Source of the DNA: Botrytis cinerea B05.10
Taxonomy: Eukaryota; Ascomycota; Leotiomycetes; Helotiales; Sclerotiniaceae
Reading direction: 5' to 3'
Assembly (NCBI RefSeq): GCF_000143535.2
Contig: NC_037320.1
Span: 434,001 to 498,000 of the forward strand
DNA length: 64,000 bases
Under the pieces are notes generated by a model. That model did no database searches. It had not been told where the DNA came from and worked only from the letters and a program-made list of their open reading frames with translations. The position numbers were made by a program, and so were the translations under genes. Below, in pieces: positions 44,454 through 58,995 of this stretch (positions within the stretch are counted from its first letter, which is position 1; every line of letters begins with the position of its first letter).

Positions 44454-47052
44454 CATTTCAATTTTGAAAGTGTTTTGGAATTGGAGACTTTGTTCTTCTT
44501 ATTCATCTTGACTTTCATTCAATTACACCTCGGGCTCGTGCGGACCTGAGTACGAGGTATTAATTTGAGTGAACTCAATTTCTAGCGAGGCCTCTTTCTT
44601 AGACAAGCTCAAGTATCAAGGGGGAGTCTCCTGAATTTCTTCAAATAATCTCATCGACTGACTTGAGGTCGTATATAAATGAGAACACCAAATTGAGAAG
44701 TTTCGCCTCGAATGACTCAAGCACAGGTCAGGGTCTCCTTAGTATCCGAAAAGTCATTCATTAGCCAAGGGCAATCAGTGATGAAGCCTCCTCAGAAATT
44801 GGTCTAAATAAGTTTATATATTCAGATTGCTTACTTTTACTCCTATTCGTTGCTTTCTCCTATCAGGTCGCATTTTCGGGATGCCTCCTATATTCGCAGT
44901 TTCTTGCCACACAGCTACACCCATACCATTCAAATTACAACACGACACCCTCCTGAATTCTGTCCCAACAGTCTCCAGCAAGATGGTGTTCCAAGAGATT
45001 CATCCGATTATTGTTAGAGCGACCTCGTCCTTGGCTGAATCATCTTATTTGATTCGCTGAATAATTCGACTTTGTGGTATTGATACCAACTCTTTTATCC
45101 ACTGCTATACCAGTTTTGCTTTCGATATCATCTTAATGTTCTGTCAAAATCCTTTCTATCGTGCTGCCTGGAGATGGCGGTTGTATGGGTGGGTGTGAGG
45201 GTGGTTTTCAAACAATAGGAGATACAAAGAGAAGGTATTCGTAGAGGGATTTGCAAATGGACGATAAGCTGATTTTCGCAAGGGATGCGCGAATAATTGT
45301 TTAGATTTGCTCGCATCGACATCTGACGAAAGCTTGATTGAGACCGATGATGTACAGTTCACCTCTTTGATGTGATTGTTGTGGACGAGTGTTTCACTCT
45401 GCATCTCAACATCCATTGCCTTTGTGTTCGGAGTGTCTTGCATCTTATTGTCAATCATGGGACGATCATCCTTGATTTGTCGAGAGATGTTAAGATGCTC
45501 GATTGTGATATTCATTGAGTTTATCATGATTTGATCCTTCAAATCCGGCATTTCGATTCCTGCCTGGCAGTCCAAACCACAGCCCCTTTCGTCCGCCGCG
45601 ATATAGTTATTTTCCATTAACACACAACCGTCGCTAGATTCAGATATTGTGTCATCGGTTCCCCTTCTGGCATCTATTCCGCAACTTCAAAGGCATCGTG
45701 TTTTTTGTTGGTAATGAAGTCTACCCGCTCGATATCAGATCAGACCAATGTTGCGATTGTTTCATAGTTCATGATGTTTTTCGAAGATGATGAATTGGAA
45801 TTTTCTCTCAATCTGCGAAAGAAAAGTGCTTCTTGCCTTTTTGTCATAGTCTGGCGATAGGAAATTCATCGAATCAATATTTGTAGGGTAATCCTGCACA
45901 TCATATATCATTTTTTGTCAATCGCAAATTCTCCACTTGCTTGGAAATTTTGCGATGATTTTCTTCAAGGCATGGAAAGGTTGGTCGGATTAGAATTAAG
46001 ACCCAAGTTCATGAAAGAAGACTTCCACGTGTGCTATGAATCACAAGTTTATCTATTGTTGAGCCGCTATCTTACACTAGGTGAGGTTCCCCACACACTA
46101 ACCTTCTTTCCCCAGATTGACATAACTGAAACATGTTTATATCATGCCGTGTGTGTACTAACCTTTTTGTTCTTAATGTATGAATGATCATGTTGTCTAA
46201 GGGGTGGTAGACAAGGTTGAGGAGGGGAAGAAGGGAGGGTGAGGAGATAGAGAATGACCAAGAGAAAAGCTCTGATTACAGTTTAACTGCCAAACTTTAA
46301 GTAGGTACTAGCAATAGCTATATTCACTTACAAGTTACCCACTTCGAACAAATTGACATTTTGACAGTTAGCCAATGACGATACTGTGGAGCAAACTTGC
46401 CATTACTCTCATGCTCTAGCGCGTGATATTTAGAGTATAGTTAGCAGGAGGTGGAGAAAAGGAGACGAAAATAGAAGGAGAGAACGGCGTTGGTGAAGGA
46501 GGGGTGTGATGCTTTTCATCAATTTCTCGGAAAAAAATAACTCCCCCCGAAGTTGAAAAAATTTCGAGGTACGTTCACTTCTATATTGCCCCTGCTTCAA
46601 TAAAATCAACACTTTTGACAACTTCTAGCTGTTCATATGATTTGGCAATTTCTCTTCTGATTCACTGAAAAGTGTCGCTTCTGACCAGGGGGGTTCACAA
46701 CCCATGATTTTCAAACGCTCAAGTGCATCTCGGAAGCCGACTTCCGCCTTTAATGCCAACCGCCAATGAAGATGTAAAAATTAAAGCTTAATTCATCGAT
46801 CCATGCTCATCGTAGTTTTGCACCGATAATGCGGACGGACTTTACGATTTCTTCAGTACTCGTATCGAAACTCTACTTCATAACTAGACAGTGTTTCTTA
46901 CTCTCATGAGCCCCTTCATACAAATGTTTCTACTGATGTCATTCGTCACCATTTCAATTGATAGGTTTTCAATATTATCAACGGGTAGCGCTATGAATAT
47001 GATATAAATATCTTTTATCCATCGATCTTATCTTCATTTCCAAAAAGAAAAC
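44454..47052. other. intergenic, mostly non-coding
   Basis: Apart from the doubtful minus-strand frame at 45156-45623, no gene is supported. The frame at 45915-46187 starts at TTG and lacks motifs. The right end is the MFS promoter. Confidence 0.45.
45156..45623 (-). CDS. doubtful hypothetical protein, up to 155 aa
   Basis: The open frame has an internal ATG at its start and a hydrophilic, Asn/Met/Asp-rich first two-thirds (for example ISRQIKDDRPMIDNKMQDTP). Its final third is unlike it and could be intronic. It has no motif, signal or membrane segment. It is listed only because its length is unusual for this AT-rich stretch. Confidence 0.25.
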   Translation of the reverse strand: MLMENNYIAADERGCGLDCQAGIEMPDLKDQIMINSMNITIEHLNISRQIKDDRPMIDNKMQDTPNTKAMDVEMQSETLVHNNHIKEVNCTSSVSIKLSSDVDASKSKQLFAHPLRKSAYRPFANPSTNTFSLYLLLFENHPHTHPYNRHLQAAR

Positions 47053-48885
47053 ATGTTTCGGACCTCCGATCTCGTCATTGAACGGACCCCGCCATTACCA
47101 CAAATGAACGATAATGAAAACGTGAAAGATGGGAAAGAAATAGATTGTTCTCAAGAATCCAATTCAATCAATTGCACGATTGATGAAGGAAAGAAACAGA
47201 GATTTTCTAAGATAAACGAGAATAGGATAATGAAGTTCTTTTGGGGTATGGTTACTTATACGCCGAAGAGATGTCGATATGATGTAGATGAACCGCCAAA
47301 ATTCAGCTTGTGGATGAATTTGCTTTTTGCTTTTGTGGGTTTTACTTATTGACTTCTCAATGGGAGGTTCATTGCTGTATAATCTCGCTAATAAATATTT
47401 GTAGGCTTGTACTTTCACGGTGGCAAATCTTTATTACAGTCACCCTATTCTTAATATCTTAGCCGCAGAATTCAATGTCACCAATGAACGCGCATCAATT
47501 ATTCCAACCGTAATGCAAGCAGGTTATGCATCTGGACTGTTGCTTCTATGTCCACTAGGAGATATCTTCAAGCGACGTACATTCGTATTGTCATTGGTAT
47601 TCTTTACTGCGACTATGGTACGTTTACTTGGAAAGACTTTTATATACTGTTTTCATGATGAAACATTCGCAATGTGCTCTTGTATTGACTCAGGTTCATC
47701 TTAATAGTGGCTTGGTTTATGCCTCACAAACTCATTTTCTGTTTTTGTTGGAATATCTTTCATCACGGCACTTACTACGGTTACTCCACAACTCATGCTC
47801 CCTTTAGTAGGGGATTTAGCACCGCCAAATCGCAGAGCAACTTGCTTGGCTATTGTTTCCTCCGGTCTACTACTTGGTTTGCTGATCGCTCGTTTGCTTT
47901 CTGGTATTCTAACACAATACACTACTTGGCGAACAATCTACGTAGGTTTCTCCCCCCACGTCGCTTGCTGTATTCACTAATTTCTCAGTGGTTTTCCTTC
48001 GGTGTCCAATATCTTATCTTCATCCTTCTCTACTTTTTCATGCCCGACTACCCAAGCACCAATCCGGGATCTTTCAATTACTTCTTCCACCTACTCAGTA
48101 TTATTCGTTTACTCTTCAAACATCCCCTTCTAGTTCAAGCATCTTTAATCGGCTTCTGCACCTCCACAATCTTCACCTCTTACTGGACAACCCTCACATT
48201 CCTCCTCTCCTCTCCTCCCTACTCCTTCTCCCCCGTCCCCATTGGTCTCTTCGCCCTCATCGGCATCGTCACCTTCATCCTCGGCCCCATCTACTCCCGT
48301 ATCATCATCGATAAATTCATCCCCCTCTTCAGCGTCATCCTAGGCCTTCTCTACTGTTTCATCGGCGTCGTCATCGGTACCTATACTGGAGAATTCACCC
48401 TTGCGGGTCCAATTCTCCAAGCCATCTTCATGGACCTAGGCATCCAAACCGCGCAGATTGCGAATCGAAGCGCGATTTATGGGATCGATCCAAAAGCGAG
48501 GAATAGAGTTAATACGGCGTATATGTTGATGGTTTTTTCGGGGCAGCTCACAGGGACGGCGGTAGGAAATCGATTGTATGCCAGGGGAGGTTGGGTGGTG
48601 AGTGGGAGTGCTGGGGTGGGCTTTGTGGGGTTGGGGTTGGGGCTTTGTTTCTTGAGGGGGCCGTGGGAGAAGGGGTGGGTGGGGTGGGGTGGGGGATGGG
48701 GGATTAGGAGGAGGGATTTGAGGGTTGGGGGGGTGGTGGAGAAGAGGGGGGTAGGAGAGAGGGGAGGAGAGAATGTTCATGCTGGTGCTGGTGCTGGTAA
48801 TAGGGTTTTGGAGATGGGGGATGGGGAAAGACATGGAGAAGTTGGAGTTGTACCTTGTCGTGTGAGTTCTATACGGGAATCGTAG
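47053..48885 (+). CDS. major facilitator superfamily transporter, 541 aa, four exons
   Basis: Exons are 47053-47334, 47405-47617, 47708-47941 and 47989-48885, all joined in phase 0. After a hydrophilic N-terminus, the 12-span MFS_1 pattern is evident: NLYYSHPILNILAAEFNVT in the first loop, MQAGYASGLLLLCPLGDIFKRR carrying the loop 2-3 signature, and TPQLMLPLVGDLAPPNRRAT in the region of spans 4-5. C-half spans include FALIGIVTFILGPIYSRI and MVFSGQLTGTAVGNRL. The acceptor at 47707 (AATAG) is used rather than the CAG at 47693, because only it keeps the frame. The tail is Gly/Trp/Arg-rich low complexity. The substrate is unknown. The NRPS-like gene lies 1.5 kb downstream, same strand, suggesting export of its product. 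Confidence 0.88.
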
Positions 48886-50393
48886 ATTGAGGGTTTGGGA
48901 AACGAGGGGGGTTGGGAAAATCAGATGGAAACTCGGTGTGATATCTTGAATGAGATTCTGCTATCTATGAAGATATTTGAGGGTCTGAAATTGATTATAT
49001 GGATTATATTTATGATGTGATATGATATGATATTGATGAATGAGATGAAGATGAGGAAGAGGAAGAGGAAGAGGAAGAATGTGTATATTCGTGATATGGA
49101 GATATATATATATATTTATAGTTGAATAGCACTATAATCTCTTTCTTCCTATTATTGATGCAGAGAAGTTGGGTTTCTGTATAATCAGAAACGGATATAG
49201 ATTTTGCTTGTTTTGAAGGATTTTCTGAGGTAGGAGGGAGGAGGGAGAAGGAAAAGATTTATGATTATGAGGATTAGATTGAGTTGAGCTGGGTTGGGTT
49301 GGATTGAAGGATTTGATTTGATTTGGGAATCCTTCTTTTGTGTTTGAGTCGTTTTTGTAGCAAAGTACTTTGAGGCTCTTGGGTTGCGCACAGACCTCAT
49401 ACTAACTCACCTCTACGTAAGCGTCATCCGAGGCCGGAATTGAGTACCACTATCTCATAAATTAATTAGAAATATTTGACACTTTGTAGAAATAGTTATA
49501 CAAAATCTGAAATAATGAAACGAGGTTTCAGCTTTTAGTAGTTCGAAATCTTACATAAGATTATATTTCATATAACAGTTATAAATAATAAATGGATTAT
49601 GAAAAATTATTGGAAATACTTATAGCTCCGACTCGATTTGTTATTTCGCTTATATAGAGCTAACCTATCATTTCTTCTCGGGACGTTGGAACCAATATCG
49701 ATGTGAACAACACTTCATCCCTTCTTCATCAACGAATCACCAGCGATCGGTTTCGATAAATGATTTGTTGCGGGTTGAAAGAATGTATCGATGCAAGTCG
49801 ATACTTGTCGAAGAATACGCCCGCCCACTATTGAGGATTATCGTCACTACGGAAATCTTACGTATACCCCACAACTCAACTTGTTGGTTCTGACAAAACA
49901 CCTGTTAATCTAGCTCGTTTTGATGTATACCCACGAATAATGGTAATCCACAAATTAATACGTTGGTCGAGCCGGCTGATTTGAGCGGATTCCTGTGGTC
50001 GGCATTAAATTTCGTTGGTTGAAGAGTTGTCAGCATGGATACTGGAATTTTGTGCTCCATTCTCCGCGTCAGTCATGTAGGCCAGTGATTGTCTGGGAAA
50101 TCGAACAATGTCCAGAAATGTCAGAAATTTTCTAACAAGTGTTGGTGATGTTCTTACGCATGTTGGAAATGCACGTTGGAGGCTGAGTAAAATGTGAGCA
50201 GTTTCCCCGCACTAGGGTTGGGGAGGTTCATCTGTTGAGATTGTTGTTTCTTCATCTCGTCTTTTGTTTCTTATTTAATTTGTCTCCAAGTCCCCAGACA
50301 TGCTGGAGTTTGTTTACGTGCAACTATCTGCTGTATCATCTTCTTCATTTTTCAATCTTGTTTATGTATAAATATTCGTTTGAACCGACCATC
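48886..50393. other. intergenic between MFS and NRPS-like genes
   Basis: No gene is supported. A GAGGAA microsatellite lies near 49045-49076. A very AT-rich segment runs from about 49440 to 49640. The right part is the promoter of the NRPS-like gene. Confidence 0.5.
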
Positions 50394-53300
50394 ATGGCAA
50401 CATTTTTCAAGGGAGCAGAACCTACTACCTCTAGTACGAAAGAACTTTTACCCAATCTTGTCGATGCAATTGCTGCAACGGAACCTGAAGCTATCTTTGC
50501 CGAATATCCTGTTAATCCCGTCAGTTACGAAGCTGGCTATCAAAAGTTCTCATATGGATCTCTAGCAAATGCTGCTAATGGTGTAGCTTGGTGGCTTCAA
50601 GAAAAGCTAGGCCCTGGGGAAGACTTTCCTGCCTTGGCTTACATTGGTCCTAATGATATCACCGTCAATGCTTTCTTATTGGGAGCTGTCAAAACCGGAT
50701 ACAAGGTGTGTAATTTGATTATTTCAAGGACATGTTTTGAAAAAGCAATTAACACATGCTGACTTATCCAGGCCCTTCTTATATCACCAAGAAACAGTAT
50801 ACGTGCGCAAGAGAATCTACTTATTTTTACCAAATGCAAAACTCTGGTCACAACAAGCCCCCAATCAGCTCAACTACAACCCGTGATAGCTGCTCTTTCT
50901 TCAATGGGCGTTCAAATACTCGAACTACCTAACATTTTAAATCTGACCGAAAAATCTCACGAAAAATTCCCATTCAAGAAAACTTTTGAGGCTGCTAAAG
51001 ATGAGCCTTTTGTGGTTCTACACACTTCTGGAACCACAGAATTACCGAAACCTATCGTGTGGACACATGATTACATAGCTACGGCCACACAGCGGAATGA
51101 AACCCCGGCCGGTTATGTTAATCAAATGGAATTATACACCGGGTATGTGATCGATGATAACTGGATTCTATGTTTTCAAGCTAATTTTGAGTTAGAGTTC
51201 GTATCTTTAATACATTTCCAAGTTTCCATGTAAGTCACTTTGAATTGATAGTCGATTGATGCTAATCGAGGTAGGCGGCCGGTGTCTTCTTTGGTTTAAT
51301 CAACGGGATATCCAGACGGAGTGTTTCCATATATCCAATAGCTGGTCTCCCTTCGGCCAGTCTTTTGATTGATGGTCTCAAGCATAATAATGCTGATATC
51401 GCGGTTCTCGTACCGCCCTACGTTGTTGATCTTGCACAAAGTAAAGAGAGTCTAGACTTCGTTGCTGCAAATTTGAAACGGATTTTCTACCTAGGAGGTG
51501 CTATTCCACCAGCCGCTGGAGATGTTATCTCTTCAAAAATCGAACTTATCGGCCACGTAGGAGCTACAGAGACGGGATTTTATCCTTCCATGAAGCCAGT
51601 CAACACGCGATCAAACTTTTGGGGTCACCATCAATTTGATCCCAGTGCAAATATATCCTTCGAGCATCAGGCTGATGATCTTTATGAAGCTGTCTGGAAT
51701 AGAAACCTTGATCTTGAAAAATTACAACCTATCTTCAAAACATTTCCAAAGCTTCAACAGTGGAGATCAAAAGATCTCTACTCGCCACATCCTACAGAAC
51801 CAGATCTTTGGCTTTACCGTGGTCGAGGAGATGATATTATTGTCTTCCTCACAGGAGAAAAAACAAATCCCATTTCCATGGAACATCGACTCAATCAACA
51901 CCAAGATATCCGTCAAGCAATGGTTATTGGTGCATTGAGATTTCAAGCCGCTCTTTTGATCGAGCTTGTCGACCAAAAGCCAATGACTGCGACAGAAAGG
52001 GCAGAAGTTATTGAACATATTTGGCCTGCTATAGAAGATGCTAACTTGACATGTCCAGCACATGCCAGAATTGCAAAATCTCACATTCTTTTCACCGAAC
52101 CAGGACGTCCAATCTTAATGTCAGCGAAAGGAACTATACAGCGAAGTCCCACGTTGAGAGAATATGCTTCCGAGATAGAGAAGTTATATATTGATGCTGA
52201 TAAAATGTCTGCATACAGCGCAGGTGAGAATGATGAAAATGAAGAGCACGTAGGTATTCATGATATCGAGGCAGTACATAAACTGTTACGTCAAACTGTT
52301 CTCAAAGTCACTAAATGGGACGAGGTCAAAGTACAGGATGAAGATAATCTTTTTGTTCAAGGTATGGATTCTCTGCAAGCGTTGCAACTCATTCGACATT
52401 TAAGAAAAGCTCTAAACAAGCCTGGTCTCGCTATCTCTATCTTATACACCAATCCTTCCATTGCTCAATTACTCAAATCAATCATCGCTATGTCTAAAGA
52501 TGAGTCTAGTACAAATACAATGAATACATCGATTCGTCGTCGTCAGATTGAGGAAACTCTCCAACAATACATTCAACTCGTTGATGAAATCTCTAGTGAG
52601 CATGAGCTTGTGGAAAATTCTTCCCTGGTCGATGAACATGTAGTTGTCTTGACGGGATCGACTGGTTCTCTTGGATCATATATCCTAAGGAAATTGATGC
52701 AAGATAAATCTGTATCACATGTTTACTGTTTAGATCGAACATCCTCTGCTCATTCCCGCCATCTGGAAAAGAACAAGATGAACAACGAATCCACAGATTT
52801 CCCAACTTCTAAAGTCACATTCCTCAAGACAGATCTCTCTAAGCCCAACCTCGACCTCGATGACGAAACATACAAACGGATTCAAAATTCTGCAACAGAT
52901 ATCATCCACAGTGCTTGGCCGGTAAGCTTTAACCTCTCTCTCGAAACATTTAAGCCACAACTCGATGGGATAATCAATCTTCTCACTTTCTTCTCCGCAA
53001 GTCCAAATCATGTCTCTATTCTATTCGTATCATCCATCAGTTCAATTCTAGGTCTCGAATCAACATCCATACCCGAGAAAATCATTGAAGATACATTGGC
53101 ACCTCTTCAAATGGGCTACGCAGAGAGTAAATTCATCTCCGAACGTATTCTTGACCACGCTGCTAAGAAATTGTCTGTCGATATAAAGATTGCTCGTGTG
53201 GGTCAAATCGCAGGTCCTGCTTACACATCCGGTGTATGGAATAAATCCGAATGGATGCCTAGTCTAGTAGTTACTTCTTTCAATATGGGCTTTGTACCAG

Positions 53301-53779
53301 AAACCCTTGGTGGCGATGAGATGAAACTCGATTGGGTGCCGATTGATATTCTTTCATCTTCACTAGTTGGCCTCTCATTCAACAGAGATCCTAGAACCTC
53401 TGAATTCGGTGCCAGGGTATTTCATCCGTTGAATCAGAGTCCTACAGCGTGGAATGCTCTACTCCCGATTATCTTGGATACGTTAAATTCTTTGAACCCC
53501 AACTTAACTATGACGTCAGTCCCATACACCATCTGGCTTAAAAAATTGAAAGATACGACACGAGAAAGTGCGTCTAGTACTACGGAGTTGGAAGGGATAT
53601 TGGAAAGGTATCCCGCGATTAAATTGCTTGGATTTTTTGAGACGTTGCCCGAGACCAAGTGGTCAGATAAAGATGTGGGGAAGGCGATTGAAGCTAGTGT
53701 GCATTTGAAGGGATTGAAGGGGATCGAGGGGGTTTGGATGAAAAAATGGGTTGAGGGTTGGATTTCGGGTTCGTGTTGA
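50394..53779 (+). CDS. NRPS-like enzyme, adenylation-thiolation-reductase (A-T-R), 1073 aa, four exons
   Basis: The A domain activates a carboxylic acid as its AMP ester and loads it on the phosphopantetheine arm. The R domain releases it by NAD(P)H reduction, as in fungal aryl/amino-acid reductases. Exons are 50394-50705, 50772-51142, 51196-51229 (34 bases) and 51275-53779. The tiny exon restores VRIFNTFPSFH|AAGVFFG, the conserved A-domain core. Other motifs are SGTTELPKP (190-198), GHVGATETG (332-340), YRGRGDDIIVFLTGEKTNP (420-438), catalytic Lys524 in SAKGTIQR, carrier FVQGMDSLQA with Ser605, the Rossmann loop LTGSTGSLGS (698-707), and the reductase YAESK triad segment. There is no condensation domain. 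The substrate cannot be read reliably. The adjacent MFS gene may be its exporter. Confidence 0.93.
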
Positions 53780-54069
53780 GTGATGATAGGTGATGTGCTT
53801 TTGGTGGGAGACTTGTGAGGAAGTTAGATGGGTGTTTCGGATGTGATGGGTAGGGAAAAAATATAGGACATTTTACAAAGTTGTTGAGTTCATAAGTATC
53901 CCTTCCTCAATGGCCCTGAGGATTTGTTTGGAATATCTTGATTATACGATTACATGATGTAAAACCACCAATATCAAAAATCATTCTTACTTTTGATTTT
54001 ATACGTTTCATCATTATTTATGAAAAGCCATTACATTAACCCGAGGTCCATTCCGAATAACTATCCCTT

Positions 54070-55268
54070 CTATTTAAACAATGCAACCGACTTTCTACTA
54101 TAACCCACGGTAGTAGGCCACGCACTATAGTCTGGCGCGAATAAAATCGCATCATTGCAATCACTTCCCAAACTAGTATTATTCAACCACGCCGGTTCCC
54201 AATAGTGCACTCCTCTTCCCAATCCATGAGGTACATTTCTCACCACGCTAATCACATCTTCCGTCCACTCCAACTGTCCGGCAACCGTATACGGAATCTC
54301 CGGCTCGCTACTCTCAGGAATCGGATTATATTGGCCGTCGCAAATCGCCGGATAATCCGTCTCAGCCACATGAACGGGCTTGCGATACGTTTCAGCAACC
54401 CAATGCAACGTCGTGCGAAGATTCTCCAACGTCGCCGCGGTACCATAGAAAGGGTAGAACGAAAATCCAAAAACGTCCCAAGCGGATAGCGGCACCCCGT
54501 TCGCGGTCAATGCGTCGAACCAGCGTTGTTGCAGCGTCACGTTCCAGCCGTCGTCGATGTGGATCATAATCTGCGGTTTTTGCACTCCGGCCGCGAGCGC
54601 ATCGTCGACGCCTGCGCGTGCGGATTTCCAGAGCGTGGCAAAGGATGTGAAGTTCTGATGCAGCGATTTGGTGGGTTGGATATCCACGTCTACGTAGCCG
54701 ACGGGCCATAACATGCCATGACGGATTTCGTTTCCTAACGCTACGATATCGAGTTTGATGCCGGCTTTCTTGAAGGATATTAATGTGTCTTTGACATATG
54801 CTCTGAGGGTTTTGGAGAGAGCTTTTAATTCTGTGGGCCATGCGGCTGGAGGAGGCTGTTTATTTGGGTCGGCCCAGGAATCCGAAAAGTGGAAATCGAG
54901 ATAGATTTTGTAGCCTTGTTTTTGCATGCGTTTGGCGAGGTTGAGATTGTATGCGAGTCCGTAGGTGCCGTCGACGGGGTCGACCCATTGACGGAGTCGC
55001 ACGCTGTTCATGCCGCCGTCGCCGAGAATGGCTTCGGCGGGTCGTGTGGCGTTGTGTTTGAGGGTGTCTTTGAAGATGGAGCCGCCTTGTTCGAGCATGA
55101 GGAGAGAGGATAAATCATGTCCCTTGAAAAAATATGAGGAATCTCTGGAGTTTTTGTTAGTATTTAGTTGAGAAACAGAAATGGAGATTCGTATTCGTAC
55201 CTTGAATGACTTTCTGGTCTTGCCATTGCAAATGGCAAGACTGTAGTTAAAAGACCCCAGAATCTCAT
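54070..55268 (-). CDS. GH53 arabinogalactan endo-beta-1,4-galactanase, secreted, 380 aa, two exons
   Basis: The enzyme cleaves beta-1,4-galactan side chains of pectin (type I arabinogalactan) outside the cell. Exons are 55268-55201 and 55144-54070. The intron splits AG|A (Arg23). The signal peptide is MRFWGLLTTVLPFAMA. GH53 blocks are FFKGHDLSSLLMLEQGG (28-44), GGMNSVRLRQWVDP (66-79), YLDFHFSDSWADP (104-116), GNEIRHGMLWP with acid/base Glu162, and HVAETDYP with nucleophile Glu284. HYWEPAWL lies near the end. The length is typical of fungal GH53. The unspliced frame starting at 55362 has no proper signal sequence, so splicing is preferred. Confidence 0.94.
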
Positions 55269-57095
55269 GATTTCTGTTATACGTATGTCTTACACACAAA
55301 TAAAAGATGTAGATACTTCGAACGAACGAATAAATAAAAGACTCACAAACATCGACCGACACTGTTCAATTTATACAAATCCCCATCTCTATCCGGACAA
55401 AACCCATCTCTCCAAAACCAGCACAACATCTGCAAACCCAGCCCAGTATAGACATCTCCCCACAAGTTACAGCCCACACCACACGGCACAGCTCCGACAC
55501 GATCTCAGAACCCAGCCCCCGTTCTCCGAGATCCGAATCCATCTATCTCGGCGAGGGAATTTCCCACCATACACAGCACTGTTTTGCAAAAACACGATGT
55601 GGTCATTTCATCCATTTCATCCCATTCTCCATGTTCTCCGAACGAGAGATGAGTTGTGGGGTATGTTTAATCTGCGTTGAATCTGCACCCCTCATTTGGA
55701 GTCTAGCGGTCCAATCAGAAGATTGGATGAAATGGGTGGGGATGTCTTTCTGGGGAAGCGAGGACTGCGCCGATGCATGAGCGGAGGAATGGAGGGTTAG
55801 GGGCTTGGGTTGTGGGACCGGGGGGGGTTGGCTGGGAGTCACATGGTGTGGGAAAAAAATTAATGGTCTTATTATTGTTATTGTTGTTGCTATTGTTATC
55901 GTTCGGAGATTCTGGAAAGGAAGTTGGATGTTGTTTTGGTGTGGTGTAGTGTGGTGTGGTGTGGTGTGGCGGTCAGAGTAAAGTTGGCGGGGGAGGGGAG
56001 GGGCCGAATCTTCGGGCTTCTAGTGTGCTGGGTGGATAGTAAAACAAGCGTATTCTACCACCCACTCTTGGTAATCTTCATCATTGATTTCATATTTTTG
56101 AGCCGAGGTCATTTTCCAACCAGGATGTTTTCATAGATTTAAACTGTTCTGGAATTGCTTACTTACTTGCATCATTTAATACCGTCGCCTATCATTTTTG
56201 AAAATCCATGTTGGTGCTGCGGATACTGCTCATGAAGTATAATCTGGAACTAGGGAGCGAGGTCGCGGCTCCGTTTTCGTAGCCTGTTCTAGACCTCGTC
56301 CAGATCTTTGAAAATGTTGAAATATATTTTGTTGTTGATGTTGGTGTTGGTTTCTGCCTTGTGATAAGAGAGATATTACTGGACTTTTTTTTGGGTTCAT
56401 TGAGACCTTCTAGAGTTTGGTTTGTTCTGATACATTGTTGGGTGTCATTTCATGCTACTCTGGTGGATTACGCTCTTTAGTATATGCTATATACTTACTT
56501 CTATTTATGAACACTAGGCTTTATATTGAGAGAAAGTGATTTTCACCGTGGAATTAATTTGGAAATTTGGCATGTTTCAAAGCAAATTTTCTACTATAGC
56601 TGGTGAGTTCTTTCAGTCTTGAAGAGGTTCTCGTTGAAGAGCAGTATTATGTACGAAGATATCTTTTACGCAAACGGTTAGAGAAGTTCACATAAGCCAG
56701 AGTAAGTGTTTCTTTTGGCAGCTCAAATGTGCTAATGTTTGGGCCTGTGGCGAAGTGCTAACTGATAAGATTTTTATAATTTAGGTAGATTCAAATTCAA
56801 ATCCATAATGGATTGACAGTTCAAAACCTTCAACTATGGAAACCAGGCCAGGCCTGAACGCAAACGGATGCCTATACCTGTGTCAGGTCGGCGTGCCTGA
56901 TCTCGAAATTCAATTTCTTGTACAAGTATAGATGCTCTCCTAGCTAATTGATCAATCATACAACAACCATCACATCTGAGAATCGTTGAAATCGCAAGGA
57001 TACTACCGGATTAAACTGGAGAGAGCGACAACGAGCCGAATCATTGCTTCGTAGCAAACAATCTGTTTCACTAAAAACCTCAAAATTATCGCACA
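55269..57095. other. intergenic with GTGGT repeats
   Basis: Promoter of the GH53 gene on the left and of the 57096 gene on the right. A GTGGT-type pentanucleotide repeat lies at 55938-55970. The frame at 55267-55680 overlaps the 5' leader and has no motif. Confidence 0.5.

Positions 57096-58995
<1,900 letters not shown>

Noticed and set aside
48436..48834. 132-codon Pro-rich minus-strand frame
   Set aside because: It is the complement of the G-rich MFS tail, with low complexity and no start context.
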